A stretch of DNA of 64,000 nt from Blattamonas nauphoetae (GCA_033064195.1 JARBJD010000041.1:62001-126000), one strand, 5' to 3'; counted from the stretch's first letter, positions 10,845 through 23,779 are shown. A program made the numbers and translations. The notes: generated from the sequence alone by a model not told the origin.

Positions 10845-11196
10845 GTATTTATTCTTTTGTTCTGTCGAATTAACACACACCATTTTCGTGTGTGCCTACT
10901 TCTTCATGTCACTACTCCTGTTTCCAATCCGATTCATGCTTAGAAAAACAGGTCATTCGTGAAATCACACTAAACAATCTCGATTCACAATCGATTCTGA
11001 CCCATGATTCTTGTTTACCCTCCGAGAAGAGTGACATAGACGCGTAAAACATCGATTTTCAAATTATCCAACATTCAACAGAACCAGTGTGATGTGAAAA
11101 TAAACTGAAGAGAACGGAAAACGGCAGAAACGAAGACGTGTTTTTTATGTTGTATTGAAGCGAGATGCAAGGAAGACAAATGTCAAAAGAAGAAGC
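10845..11196. other. Convergent intergenic space
   Basis: Between the ends of two convergent genes. A hairpin-like repeat of CACACAC...GTGTGTG near 10873-10896 is visible; otherwise there is no coding signal. It presumably holds both 3' UTRs. Confidence 0.5.
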
Positions 11197-12095
11197 CTAC
11201 TTTGGTTTGATGAAGATTCCAGCGATTAAAACACCGATAATGGCAAGAACGATGAGGAATAGCAAAACCACCAACAGCTTATCAGACCAGAGACCTCGCA
11301 GGATCTGAGAAACAAGTCTGAAAAAAAGAGATGATAGATGGAAGATATATATACCGCTTGGCTCTGTCAAGATCGCCATCCATCGTTTCAAGAGTTGATG
11401 CAACGCGTTCGAGTTGCTCTGTTTGGGCTTGCAAAATAAGATTGGTTTCTTGCATAGTCTACGGAGAGTGGATGAAATGACGTGAAAAAATGACTCCATA
11501 CCTCGACAGCCTGCGTTGACATGTCTGCCGTCCTTTTCAAAGATTGTTCAGTTGCCTGGAAAGATGGAAGAGAGAAAAGGAGAAACCTCAGCGGTGTTTT
11601 GAGCTGTTTCGTATTTTTGTTTCTCGCTTTGGTATTGGAGTGGGACAGCATCGCCTGAAAAGGGGGATTGATGAGAAGGTGATGAAACCTGACGAGGCGG
11701 CAGCTCCGGTCGGTGTCTGCTTGGCCTGAAATTGTGCTTTTAAATCATTAAATCTTGATTCCAGTTCGTTCTTTTTCTATAAAATGGAAAATAAGAACGA
11801 TGATAGTGTGGATCGACAAACATGTGTCCAGTTCTTGGCTGTGAGGTTTGTCTGTGGCCCAAGATCACGGACGAGCTTTGTAAGATAACGCATATCACTG
11901 GCAATGGATTTTTCTTTTGCTCTCATTTCATTTAAAGGCTAGAATGCGAAGACAAAAAGTGTGAGGAAAACTTCGAGAAAGACGGACAATTCCATTTTTC
12001 TTTCCGAATTGATTGATAAGATCAGAGAATTCGTTGAGCTGCATAGTCAGCGAATCATACGTCTCCTGAACAGTTGCGATGTCCTCTGCACTCAT
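11197..12095 (-). CDS. Qb-type SNARE, tail-anchored (NPSN/Vti1-like)
   Basis: Seven exons, ~219 aa. ATG at 12095 (MSAEDIATVQETYDSLTMQL). The exon chain reads '..LNEMRAKEKSIASDMRYLT', 'LVRDLGPQTNLTAKNWTH', 'KKNELESRFNDLKAQFQAKQ', 'ATEQSLKRTADMSTQAVE', 'TMQETNLILQAQTEQLERVA', 'STLETMDGDLDRAKR', 'LVSQILRGLWSDK' and a single C-terminal membrane span 'LLVVLLFLIVLAIIGVLIAG' with four residues after FI. The SNARE helix has the Q of AQTEQLERV at the zero layer. 'ADMSTQAVETMQETNLILQA' and the 'AKRLV..I' spacing fit novel plant SNAREs best, with Vti1 next. The introns are 31-77 nt with donors such as GTTTCT and GTTTGT. It works in vesicle fusion in the endomembrane system; the exact compartment is not determinable here. 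It shares a 26-bp divergent spacer with eIF1A. Confidence 0.85.
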
Positions 12096-12121
12096 GATTC
12101 AAAAATAGAATGGGCACAAAA
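12096..12121. promoter_or_regulatory. 26-bp divergent spacer between SNARE and eIF1A start codons
   Basis: Only 26 bp, A/T-rich with a GGGCAC core, separate the two ATGs. Both 5' UTRs must be only a few nucleotides, or transcription of each must begin inside the other gene. Confidence 0.6.
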
Positions 12122-12666
12122 ATGTCGAGAAGCAAAGGATCAAAAAACCGCAAAGGTTGCCCTTCTATCTTGAAGACATCTCCTTACGTCCATTTCTTAA
12201 AATCCCTCTTCGTCTATATTTGAACAGGGCCACGCAGAGACCAGGACGAAAAGCGCGAACTCATTTTCAAAGAAGAGTGCCAGGAGTATGCGCAAGTGAT
12301 TAGGATGTTGGGAAACGGTAGACTCGAAGCTAATTGGTTGCTTTTTTCCGTTTTTAGTATTTGATTACTTTGTGCCATTGTAGTTTTGACGGAAAGAAGC
12401 GACAGTGCACAATCCGCGGAAAGATGATTCGTCGTGTCTGGATCAAACCAGGAGATGTCGTTCTCATCAGTTTACGTGATTTCCAAGATGACAAAGCTGA
12501 CGTCATCCTCAAATACTCACCTGATGAGGCAAAACGCCTCAAGGAATTTGGACACATCCCAGAACACATCCAGATCAGTGAAGCCCAAACTGAAGGCGGT
12601 GCTGGCAATGATGATATCCGTTTTGTGTCGGATGATGAAGAAGGAGTTGATGTCGACACCTTGTAG
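12122..12666 (+). CDS. eIF1A: Translation initiation factor eIF1A
   Basis: Exons 12122-12155, 12228-12336 and 12384-12666 give 141 aa, the usual length. [15 protein letters not shown] is the basic N-terminal tail. The OB-fold core is unmistakable: '[20 protein letters not shown]', '[20 protein letters not shown]', '[20 protein letters not shown]', '[20 protein letters not shown]'. The acidic C-terminal tail ends [11 protein letters not shown]. Introns have GTTGCC and GTTGCT donors and CAG/TAG acceptors, and both joins preserve family-conserved residues (RK|GP and AN-C-FDG). It acts at the ribosomal A site in start-codon scanning with eIF1 and eIF2. It is divergent with the SNARE gene and followed 140 bp later by the armadillo gene on the same strand. 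Confidence 0.97.
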
Positions 12667-12805
12667 AAACAAGGTGCGGCATTTTGATTTTCCATCTCAC
12701 CTGAAAGTTGTTTTGAAAGTGAAAATCGACCAGATCAAGTGGCATGTCCGGAATTAACTTAAGTTTCTCGGCTATTTTGCCTTCAAACTCGAGATTGAGA
12801 GGGTA

Positions 12806-15800
12806 ATGTCGGAGAATATGGGTGGATCAGACCCCAATCCGATTTCAGAAGCCCACTTCGATGAACGGTTTGTCTCACCCTCTCCTCTATCTTATCATTC
12901 TCTTTTTATCAAATGTTCCTTGTTCCAGAGCAAATCTCCTATCTTTCGTCTTCATCAATGTTTTTTGCCGCAATGAACCAGGAAGGCATTGAAGATCTCC
13001 TTAATGGCAAAGATCTCACACCAGATAGTGCGAAGGTCGCAATCGCATATCTCAAGCGTTTCATGTCAGCGAGTCCAAAAATCTGTCTCACTGCTTGTGA
13101 TGCAATCCTGAAATTTGCTGAAAATCGTCTTCTTCATCTTGTCATATTTCAACGAATTAATTATACCTTTTCTGATCCTTTAGCAAACGATATTGAGCAG
13201 ATGGTTGACATTGGAGCAATTGCTGTTCTGTTAAAATGCATCCAAAAGAACTACAAAAAAGACGCTGCTCTGTCACAGAAATCTCTTAAATGTCTCTCAG
13301 CAATTCTCACCGATGGTATATCTACATTTTTTTCTAAAATTCTCCATTCAGGCGCGAAAGTTGACCAATTTGTCAAGAAACATGGGATCGAAATTCTGAA
13401 AGAGGGAATGTTAACCTTTGTGACGACAAACAAAGAATGCCTGACAGAGATACTCATTGTTCTTCGTCAGGTTGTTCGGGCAAGTCTGTTCTGTTCGTTG
13501 AATCACGTCTTCATCAGAATCGGCACTTTTTCGAGTTGCTGAGCGAGCACTCATTCCTGTGATGTTTACCGTGTACGATTTCTACTCAGACAAAGATGGG
13601 GTGATCATCACACATCTGTTTATCACATTAACTACCCTCTTCAAGGCAGATGGTATCGATCACTCTCTCACACTCATCTTTTTTCCTTTTCTATTCATCT
13701 TCAATCACAAATCTCGATTTCTACAAATTATTCCCCTTTTCTTCTTGAATTATCTGTCAATCTTCCAGCTCGTCTTCGTCAACTCATGCTCCAACAAGGA
13801 CTTCTGAAAGTTCTGTGCCATTCACTCGAAATGTCGAACACTCGCAGCCCCCACGTCCTCAAGTCCACCCTCTTCACCCTCAGATCACTATTTCTCTTCT
13901 GTGTGTTTTCTGGTCTTCTTTTTGTATTTATCGTCTCAGCATTCGATGCTTCCTTGTTCTTCGAATGTCGAGGTGTTGAACTGCTGTTGGAATGCACACA
14001 GACTCACCTAACTAATCCGAGGATAGAGCATGCCATCATGTCAGTTCTTACTCTGATTGCTCGTCTGTTTCTTTTTTGTCATTATCTACTCGCACAATTT
14101 TTTATTTTACTCTTACAGGGGTCGCCACACTTCCTACCATCCATTACAACCCATTGGTGACTCGAAGTCTTGAAATCTTATCTCACTACTCCAAACTTGC
14201 ACTCGAACCCCAACACACCCTTTTCATTATTCAGTTCTCGCTCGCGATTATTATTTCTGTTCTTCTCAAAGATTGTCTGCTCTTTCACTTTTCTCAAACT
14301 ATATCCTTCCTCTCGACTCCAATTCTTGGTATAACACTTTCATCTCAGCCTCTCTTGTTTCAACCCTCATGTCAAACAACGGATGCAAAATAGTTCTGGA
14401 AATTATTGATATCTTCCTTTCGCCAATTGCTGATCCACAAATCAACTGCTTCCCACCTCTTCGTCTCGCTTTGGGAATCATCGCCTTCATAACAAAAGAA
14501 CGTATGCACATGAAACAATACCTTCTCTTTGAACTTACAATCCCTTTTTTACCTCCATTTTGACCTCTTCTCTTTTGATCAATGATATTCCTCCATTTGT
14601 TCATCTTCCAACTCCAGCCACTGGTGCCGTTCGACTCCTTGAAGCTAATGTCCTCCCTCTTCTCTTGAGTGTTTGTGATGTTGGGTACGAACAGGACCAG
14701 GGCAGACAGAGTACAGCTCTCATCATGAACGCTTCTGCAGCCATCGCTTTTCTTTCCAATGAACGTGTGCTACTTCGAGCATTTCTTGTCAGTTCATCTT
14801 TATATTCTGAACTTTTTCTGATGATTCCTCTCTCTTCTGTCATTAATAACCTATTCTTTCCCTCAAATCCCTCATTTTCACCTCTCTCAATCTCACCCAT
14901 CCCAGCCACATTTTTTGATCATCTTGCCTCCTCTGATGTTATTATCTGTCTCCTGTCTCTCATCACGGCTGGACTGAACTTTCTTGGCACATCTCCTTCT
15001 CCTATTCTCACATCGTGTCTACTGTCAACCTTCGAGAATGTTCTCGCCGTTCTGATGTCAATTGTCCATAAAACACAATCAGAATCCAACAAGAATTCTG
15101 AATTAAGCCTCCTCTTGCTCGACGCAGCCACAACAATCGTTACTACGGACCAACAACCAACTGCAGGACAGGAAGGCGAACATCTCCAAATTCCCATGAC
15201 CCCACGATCTTTTGCCAGTTTTGCCCCATTTTCGAACTGCTCTACCCTTCTATCGCTCCTTCTCACTTCTTCTGGATTGATAGCTGAGTCAACATCAGCA
15301 TCAGTGATTGTGAAAAGATGTTCTGACATTATAGCTTGTTTCAGCTTGGCCTGGTTGGACAAATCCAACATGAAAGACAAAGACAGCTCAGATGACCAAA
15401 ATGAAGCAGATGCACCTTTGCCGTCCACACATTCGACAAAAACAGCCAATCAACTCGTTTCTGGGTTCGTCCTCACATCCTTCTGTGAACATGCACTTCC
15501 AATCCTCGGTCGAGCTCTAAGTGCTCATTTCAAGCTCCCCTCACAAACTACTCTCACACTCAGTGCTATGGCCTCGATCTCAGCCGCACTCTGCAATCTC
15601 ACTCTCCATCCATCTATCGTTGCTGAACTCCCAGCACAGTGCCAACAAACTATTGATGACTTGTTGGAGCTGGCGAGAGTGTGTGATGGTCTTTCAGAAA
15701 GTGCTGAAGAACGGGAAGACGGAGATGACCAAGATAGCGAATTTCAGATGCTTCTCGACTCGATTCAGAAGGCAGATGGGTTTGAAGCATCAGAACCTCT

Positions 15801-18800
15801 TTCTCCACCTGAGCAATCACCACAAGCATCGTTTAACAAAACAGATCGAGCACACCTCACACGCCCACCATCTCTCCAATCGGAACACGAAAACTTCCAA
15901 GAATGGTTGAAAAAAGTCAAATGCAATCTTTGGGACTGTCTTGTGAATATTCTCTCTGTGGATAAAGAGCAAAGCTCGCCAATGCTTCATAGTTTCCTCA
16001 CACACGGCGGTGTAAGCAGCCTCCTCACCCAGCTGACGTTTCTCAATGAAGAAAACAGGATGACCTTGCCAACTTCGTCTTTACATGCTTCAAATTATTC
16101 AAAATCTATTCAGAATATTTCGACAGCTTCCAATCTCGTTCTTTGCTCATCGCTTTCGTCCGTGACAGCTCTCGTGTGCCAGAACCCAAAAGGAGTGAAG
16201 GAATTTGAAGAAAATGATGGAAGCGGCCAAATTTTGGAATTATTGGAGTTTATCTTCGATTCTAACCAGGATAAACTCGGTCAGAGCACCCAAACTATTT
16301 TCGAAGATGTGGAACAAACGGGCTCTCAAACAGACTCACCGAAGACCCCAAAACAAACAAAATCATCACGTTCGGCTCGCCAAATAAACAAAAAATTGGT
16401 TCACGCGTGTTGTGTGTCACTGATGAATCTTCTGCAGTCCTGCCCATCAACAGTCCAATCAATCCTCCAATTTGAGTTCCAAAACAACGCCCACACTTCC
16501 TTTGTTCATTTTATGCTGAACATTTCGGCAGTGTTCGTCTCGTCTCACCTGGATATCGCGTTATCGGCCGTGCAGTGTGTCTGTTTGATGTGCGAAGGTT
16601 TGCCCTTTACAGAATGGGTCGACTTCGATTCCTCGGAATATACCACGATGATTGAGGAAATGGGAGTGGGGAAAAAACGAACAACTGAATTCCAGATTCG
16701 TAGAGGGAAGAGACCAAGTCGAGGCACTCTTCCTCAACAGGAAATCAAAAATGGGTCTGAAGATACAGAACAACAGAAAAAAGCCAAGAAACCCCGTAAA
16801 GGCCCAAAAATCAAGCCAGAAGAGCAAATTCTACAAATCCCCATCGCTCTGAACAGCGTGATCACTCTCTGTACATCCATTCTCACTCGCTGCACTGAAG
16901 GATTAAACACGTGGAAAGAGCAAGCGTCCCTCTCAGAAGAGGAGCAAGACAAGGCCCTGATCGACTCTATTCCGTCGATTTCAGTCTGTCTGTCCTTCCC
17001 CTCGCTTGTTGTTCGATTGCTCGTGTGTTTGTCGATGTCTGCATCACCAATTCTTGCCAAACAGAAAGAGAAGAGACATCGAAGAATCCAGAGACAAGAA
17101 AAGAAATTGGAATCAATCGAAAACGACGACAGCGCTCCAGATGATATCGCGCTGAGTGAGAACAGCTCACAAAACGAAGATTCGGACGAACAGAATTTCG
17201 ATTCACTTTTCGACTCTTTTCTCTTCTCTGCTCTTTCATCTTATCTTCACGCTGCTCTCCACTCTCGCGAGCTGTTCCCATCAGAACCACAATCATCAGC
17301 CCAACCTTCGTCTTCTCCTCTCTCCAACTCTCAAACCCCCACCAAACGGGGATCGGTCGCCAAAAATTCAAAAATGGGTCAAATTTCTTCTGTCCCACAA
17401 TCTCGTCTCGGCGAGTTGTTCCCATTATTCCACAACTCACTCCAATTTATGCTGCAGTCAGTGGAGTGGGTGAGTGATTCTGAGCTCGGGGAAGAAGGAA
17501 GAGCGATCTGTGAAACGATTGTGGAGATGGTGGAAGTGTTGGTGAGGAATGAAGAGGAGAAGAAAGAGGAGGGAGGGATTGAAGAGGAAGGGAAATACAA
17601 ACAGGACCCGTTTGAAGCACAAGATTCGAGTGATGAAGAGAAGGGAAGCGAGAGGGGTGATGAAAAGGATGAGAACGAGCAACTTCAACCAAAACAGAAT
17701 CCAACAGACCCAAACACCAAATCACCCGCTCCCCAAAATCCAAATATTTCATCACAACCACTCGCTGACCAAAAATTGAAAGTTGCTGACAAAATCTCCG
17801 ACCCAGACTTAGTTCTTCTGTCGCTGTCGTTCTCTCTTCTCTCTTTCCTCAGCAAACCCGAATCTTACAGAGCCTCGTTCGTTCATGCGTCACTCTCGTC
17901 TCACTCGACACTTCTGAACATCGAAGCTGCCCTTTCGTTAATCTCAACAATCTTCCTTTCCACATCACCCGCTCTCGCTCACTCTCCACCAACCACAATC
18001 CTTGTTCGTGTCGCCTTTCTCCTTCGCTCATTTGAAGGGGTTGTTGTTCTGCTGGGAAATCTTCTGTCGTCCCAACATGTTTTTGTTATGTTGGATATTG
18101 TTCGATTTCTGAGTGGAAAGATCACGAAAGTGCCTTCACAACAACCCCAATCGTCTCGTTCTTCGTTTTCAGGCAGAATGGACTCAAAGAACGTCATTTT
18201 AGAGAGGAAACACACAAATGCGACGCTTCAGTCCAAAAAACAACCAAAAACAACAGGTTCTGTGAACACTCAATCGAGTTCAGTTGTTCCAAAAGAAAGT
18301 GGGACACCAAATCCCAATCTTCGGCCATCGCGAATTCTGTTCAGCGTGGTTGATGTTTTGGAAAGTCAAACAAAAGCGAGAGACACGACTGTGGAACCGT
18401 TCCAACTGCCAACACAGATTTCGTTGAGTGTGATTCGATTGTTGGTGCTGATGGCGAAAGAGGGTGTGTTGATCGTTAGTTTTGTTGTTCGATGATGATT
18501 TCATCGATTTGATGTTCTTCTTTCCTTCCATCTCTCTCCTCGTCTTCATTCATCCTTTTACTTGTTCACCCATTCTTCCATTCCTTCCATTCCCCTCTTT
18601 TCTCTTCCCTCATTCTATATCTCTCTTCCTCCCTCTCACCAGTCTCCATCTGCCCTCTCTTCTTCCCTCGCGCTTCCTCCCTCGTCACTGTCCTCACATC
18701 ACTCTGCGCTCCTCCCCCAACCACCCAACTTCTCTCCCAACTCCGAACTTCCTCTTCTCTCCTCCTCTCATCTCTCTCCGCCCATCCACCAAACGCCGAA

Positions 18801-19760
18801 CGGATCGCCAAAAGCGGAGGAATCGACCTGACCCAAAATTTGCTCACATTTGTCGCGCGTCGCGTCTTTCCGACTTTCATGCCGAGTGCGAGAAGCTCCA
18901 GCCCTTCACCAATCCCTTCACGGTCGTCTCCACCTCCAACAAAGACGGCAACAGGAACAGAGGCATCGACTCATCTCGAAGCCATCTCGACCTTCCTCTG
19001 CACTCTCTCAGCCATCTGTTCAGCGTCTGGCTCTCTCCCTGTCGCCCATAAATTAAAAACTGTTCCGGTTGTGCTAAGAATTTTGTCTTGCTCGCTTGCT
19101 CCAAACGCCATCACAAACGAACAAGCCAGGGAACGCGAGAAATATGACCTTCGGACGGATGTGATCTCGTGTTTGTGTGTCCTGACACAATCCAAACAAT
19201 TGGAACACGATTTTGCACAAGCAAATGGATCGACACTGCTCTTACAGGTTTTGGAGGAGAGAACGAAGGATGGAGTGAGAATTCGCAAGGAAATGATGGA
19301 CAATGTGTTCGCCACACCACAGCCATTCAGCTCCAACGACCGAATCACACTGCAGGATGTGGAAGATGAGATGGAGAAAGCATGCATTGTTCTCGTCTCT
19401 GTTTCTCAAAGCGCTCTGAAATCACGATTGGAGATGTTGAAGAACCGAGGCATCCAAATCGTCAAATCTTCGCTGGAATCGATTGTTCCGAATCGCGAAA
19501 ACGAGAAACTGGCTGATCTGCTCGAATTGTTGATGAAATTGATGAATCCGAGCTTTGTCACGTACCAAGAGAAGCAGAAGGAGAACAGAGTGAAGGTGAA
19601 CCAGAAGGACTTGATTCATATGTCGTCGTCACGAATGAGTCTCACGTATTCACCAAAAGGAAGCGCGAGAATCGGATCGAGGGAACCTGGAAGCGGGTAT
19701 ACCACACCTGGGACCCTTCCATCCCCCGGGATTACGAAATTGTGGGTGGGGAAGAAATGA
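12806..19760 (+). CDS. Giant armadillo/HEAT-type repeat protein, ~2000 aa
   Basis: ATG at 12806 (MSENMGGSDPNPISEAHF). Early exons are separated by short introns: 'FDER' to 'ANLLSF' to 'EGIEDLLNGKDLTPDSAKVA'; '..AILKFAEN' to 'NDIEQMVDIGAIAVLLKCIQ'; '..LSAILTDG' to 'AKVDQFVKKHGIEILKEGML'. Further short exons lie between about 13460 and 14560. A 3.9 kb exon then runs to about 18460. After an intron the frame continues 'LLSSLSAHPPNAERIAKSGG', then 'VISCLCVLTQSKQLEHDFAQ', and ends at GKK-TGA, 19760. Repeating helices with 'G.i..L...l' cadence are armadillo-like. Charged, Ser-rich insertions occur near 16680-16810 and 17540-17760. No membrane segment or catalytic motif. I cannot name the orthologue. 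A large scaffold is likely. Confidence 0.75.
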
Positions 19761-19968
19761 GGGTTGACGTTTTTTTTGATTTTGATTTTTTGGGACATTT
19801 CATCAAGAAATATCGGGAGGGTTGATTGTTATGTTGGCAAGGATCGTGTGGGAATTTAAGAACTCGTTCTCCATCGTCTTTGATGGTATTGTTACTGGTA
19901 TTTTTCGAATTGACCGAATGTCGAAGATCAAGTCCATCATACCTTTTTTCCTCAGGAAAGACTGAGGA

Positions 19969-22267
19969 ATGATTCGATGGTCGTCCATTCCGGGTCCGAA
20001 TGAGACACAACCTTCGGTTCCTCACCCTGTTACGGGTACTTTTATGTATACGTGGGCGGATTACCTTGCCCATTGTTCTGTCACTCTTTCACATCGCCGC
20101 CAGGAACAATTTCTCCGACTTGTGGATGGAAAGAATGTCGAATGGAAAGGCCTTATCAAGGATATTCTTCCAGATTATGTTTTGATGGAGATGAGTTCAC
20201 CATATTCCCCAGATTTCACATCTGAAATCTCGATCGAAACAAGCGATGCTGTGATTGGTTCATATGGCACCGCTTTCAACACTGGCACAAAGTGCAAAGT
20301 TCGGCTAAAATTACTCGCACTCGGTTTGCAGCTGCCAATTTTCACATTCCTCGTCAGATCACTGCCTCACATTCAAGTTACAACCCCTCAATCTCAAAGA
20401 ACCAATCGACTATACACTCACATACCCAGTAGTTGCCACTATCTTCTCTCGTGTTGGCGATATTCTTCCGGATTTTTATTTTGAGCGTCTCTTCAAAGTC
20501 TGGTTTTATCTCATTTATTGTCTTGCAGGGACGATCTATCATTCTTCTAGGATCTGCTACAGACTTCAGGGATGAGGATTCTCCGAATTCTGATATCGCA
20601 GCGTCATTTCGGCTCAATCTTGTCGCATCAATCCAAAATTATTCAGTTCCTTTCGAAGAGCCAATTCGAATGCAATTAACACGAGGATTTGATGATATGA
20701 TCGAGTTTTGCCGGAAAGCCAACCCAAAACAAATGATTGAAGTTCGAGGGCTGTTCGTAGCAAGAGGCACTCCACATCTCCTCAAAGTCATTTCCATTTC
20801 TCGCCCATTTCAGAAGGAAAGCGGAGTTCCACGTATTCCACTCGTGGATGCGTCATTAACTGAACGCAATACTTCGAGAACCAGTCGCTCTGGTCAGACA
20901 TACTTCCCAGTCTCCATTGATGCTTTATTCGTTCCAGCACAGTCTCTTCTTGGTGACCCGGTGAAAGTTGTCTCATTGTTGAGGTCTTTTTTCATTATTT
21001 TTCTCTATTTTTTCATTTTCACTTGTTTTGGTGACCATCAGTGACAATAATCCCCTCCGACTGACCCAGACTTTGACAACACTCTCCCAATATATTATAT
21101 CAAGCTCAAACCTTATCAAAGAGCAATATATTACCGCTGGCATTTATCCTGCTTTGTTTCGTCTCATCGAACGGGCACTCGAGATTTCGCCTTCTCGGAT
21201 TCAACTATCGACATTCTCACAAGAACCAGAAGAACAAACCGAGCAGCCATTCACACAATCTCAGACTACTCATGCAATAGATCTTACTTGTGCTATTTTC
21301 ATCTCCCTTCTCACCGACAAGAAAACAACTGCGAGACTTGCTCTCGAATCGGGGATAGTTAAGTTTCTATCGTCCATATTGTACGCCCAACCGTTGGAGA
21401 ACATCACCCGAGTGCAAGTCAGTGTTATCTATGAACTTAGTGTTGGTACCACAAATGATGAGAAAGATCACCTCGCCCAATTCGGGATTCTTCCCTCGCT
21501 AATCCGTCTTCTTGAGCATCACTCCCTTCCTATAGTTTCTGATGTTATCACGTCTCTTTTCAACATCGTGGCTGCTGGGCACGATCGAACCGATCCGTTT
21601 GATTCTCATCCTCACCGCAAGCTTCTCCGTGGAAGTGGAGGGATGAACGCACTTTGGAAGTTAGTAGAATCGATCAACGCTGAAGAAGAATGGGAAAGCG
21701 ATGCAATGACGCAAGCTGTAAAGAACCGCTGTGAGCTCATCATTGGATTCATCTATCGGTCCTCCTCGCTCCCGACAAAGTTTAAGCCTGTCATTGATGA
21801 TTTGGTTGAGATGACACACACCTCCTCAAACCCTGCTATTATCACTGTCAACGCCTTGGTCGCTCTACATCATCTCGCTCTCCATGATGGTGTGCATTTG
21901 TCGGATTTATCTTCATTTATGCTTTTCTCGGCTTATTTTTCGTTATTTAGCGAATCATCCTGGAATTTTAGCCACGGGAATGCTTTCTCGAGCTGTCAAT
22001 CTCCTCCAGTGTGCCTTTTGATCATTCGTCATTTCTCATCCCCCATCTTCCCGAATATCTCTTACTCGTCACAGAAATGAAAACGAAGACATTGTTCAGC
22101 GAACTATTTTCTTCTGCCTGAGTATCTACGAAGAAGGTGATGAAACGACGAGGCGTATCATCCAAAACGCAATTCCGGTGAGTCTGATGCGACAGCTGGC
22201 CGCTCATTCCAACGAAGCAATTTCTAATCCAGCGTGGGAATTTTTGCCACTTTTAGAAAGACAATGA
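19969..22267 (+). CDS. Beta-rich N-terminal region joined to armadillo repeats
   Basis: Start taken at ATG 19969 (MIRWSSIPGPNETQPSVPHP), about 200 bp after the previous stop. The N-terminal half is beta-rich: 'MYTWADYLAHCSVTLSHRRQ', 'NVEWKGLIKDILPDYVLMEM', 'KCKVRLKLLAL', then after introns 'GRSIILLGSATDFRDEDSPN' and 'QMIEVRGLFVARGTPHLLKV'. The 'VEWKG' strand and the 'f...I...R...iEvrG.....g...l' pattern faintly resemble the OB-like C-terminal part of wolframin. An armadillo-type array follows ('VQVSVIYELSVGTTNDEKDH', 'LIRLLEHHSLPIVSDVITSL', 'GILATGMLSRAVNLLQ', 'IVQRTIFFCLSIYEEGDETT') and the frame ends LPLLERQ-TGA at 22267. Introns include a 31-nt one at 20498-20528. The armadillo call is fair; the OB/wolframin likeness is weak. 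Confidence 0.7.
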
Positions 22268-22549
22268 ACTGCAAAGATCAATCTTGATTTGGATCATCTT
22301 ATTTTTGTGTTATCTTTGTTGTAGATGTATTTCGTCTCTGATTTTGTGAAAGAATGTATCTCCCTTTGGACATGCAATCATCATTTCATCGATTTGTCAC
22401 TATTGCGACGATGAGACACCAAAAACAGCCGATGTGGTTTTTTCCGACACAGGGAGTTGTCTGTCTATTGAATTGTTCCATCCACAGACAATGTCATATA
22501 AATCAGATTCTTCTTCAATTTGGTGAAATGCGAATCTCCACAAAAGAGA
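22268..22549. other. Convergent intergenic space
   Basis: 282 bp between the ends of the armadillo gene and RPF2. No coding signal; presumably both 3' UTRs. Confidence 0.5.
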
Positions 22550-23779
22550 TTACTCGTCGCTGTCAGATCCAGAACCATCACTTCCATTATATCCTTCAAA
22601 ACTACCACTATCTGATTCGTATGCACCTCCGTCCATGTCCTCTCCCTCACTATCTCCCTCTTTCATCAAGGACTTGGCTTCTTTTGCTCTTCTATTCAAG
22701 ATTTCTAGACAGGATAAAAAAGAGAGAAATAATACCCTCAGCTCCTTTAAGTGCCTTCCCTTTCCTTGTTTTTCTTTCCAAAGCATCAATATCCTGTGTT
22801 TGAACATGAACTCGTCCTTCAATCTGCCCAGGGATGAAAGAATGCGAAATATTCTTCCTCTTCGTCTTATGTGTTGGAGGAAGCTTGTACGATTTCTTGA
22901 CAACGTCGGGATCACCGGTAAACGTCCTGTTAATGGAAAGGAGTGCCGATGGCCCAATCTCAACTAAATGAAGTGGTGGGACTTGGCCGGCCTGCATTGT
23001 GTCCACCATCCCGGGTGTTTGTTCCACACCATATGTTCGGATTGCGAGCATAGCAGGAAGCTTTGAAGTGGCCGGGATGGCAAAGAATGAGAGAACGTAA
23101 TTCGAGGTCGTGAGACACATTGTTTCAGAGGATGATGGACCAAAAAAGTCTGAGACGGGATAATCAAGAAGGAATGATGATTGAAAGGGAGAACAAACCG
23201 AGCATTAAGCTTTTGAGCATTCTGAATCCAACATCACCATCAAACGCATCTCCATTGAACTGAAGATATGGCTTGGAGCCTGGAGAGACAAAAGTGTTGG
23301 ATTTCTGGAGGATGAAGAGAGAGAATCGAGAGAATAGGAATGAAGGAGAGAAAAACGCAGACTTCGGCGAACTCGAAGATGGGAGAGTAGCTTTTGATTG
23401 TTAATTCAACCATATCTGTGAGTTGGAAAGAAAATAGACGGCCGAATGTTAAAGTATCGGGACGTTTTTTGAGGGAGTCTCCAAACACGAAGAGAGGGCA
23501 ATCATTCTTTTCTGACAGAAACTCAAAAGATTGAATTCCTGTTTGTTCAAATGGTGAAATCTGGTTTTTCTTCTTGAAAAGTTTGCAGTGAGGACTCGTT
23601 AATCGTGTTAAATCTTTCAGGAATTCTTTCACAGCTAAACTGGGTGAATGGCCGTAGATAATCATTGATGGCTTTCGTCCTTCTTCCGCTTGAGGCAGAC
23701 GTGCCTGAAGAGCTTTTCGTGCACGTCGACTCTTGGCCCTTTTGGACTTTGCGTAGATTTCAGCGAAGGCAGGATCCAT
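22550..23779 (-). CDS. RPF2: Ribosome production factor 2 (Brix domain)
   Basis: ATG at 23779 (MDPAFAEIYAKSKRAKSRRA). The Brix domain runs through 'SMIIYGHSPSLAVKEFLKDL', 'LFKKKNQISPFEQTGIQSFE', 'SEKNDCPLFVFGDSLKKRPD', 'TFGRLFSFQLTDMVELTIKS', then across introns '..IFEFAE' to 'KSNTFVSPGSKPYLQFNGDA' and '..LKSLML' to 'DFFGPSSSETMCLTTSNYVL'. The family signatures 'LFKKKN..PFE', 'DCPLF.FG...KKRP' and 'FIPGQIEGRVHVQTQDID' are all present. An acidic Ser/Gly tail ends GSGSDSDE. The last intron is exactly 31 nt (22705-22735). With RRS1, RPF2 brings the 5S RNP into pre-60S particles in the nucleolus. Length is close to other RPF2 proteins apart from the acidic tail. Confidence 0.95.

Noticed and set aside
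10091-10876. 261-codon open frame on the minus strand
   Set aside because: It is the antisense of the Ala/Pro/Gly-rich SH3 gene. The GC-rich repeats keep the opposite strand open, and the plus-strand gene has clear SH3 domains.
14919-15449. 176-codon minus-strand frame
   Set aside because: Shadow of the long armadillo-gene exon, which has coherent repeat helices on the plus strand.
17447-17761. Minus-strand Leu/Phe-rich frames
   Set aside because: Antisense of an acidic low-complexity insertion in the armadillo gene.
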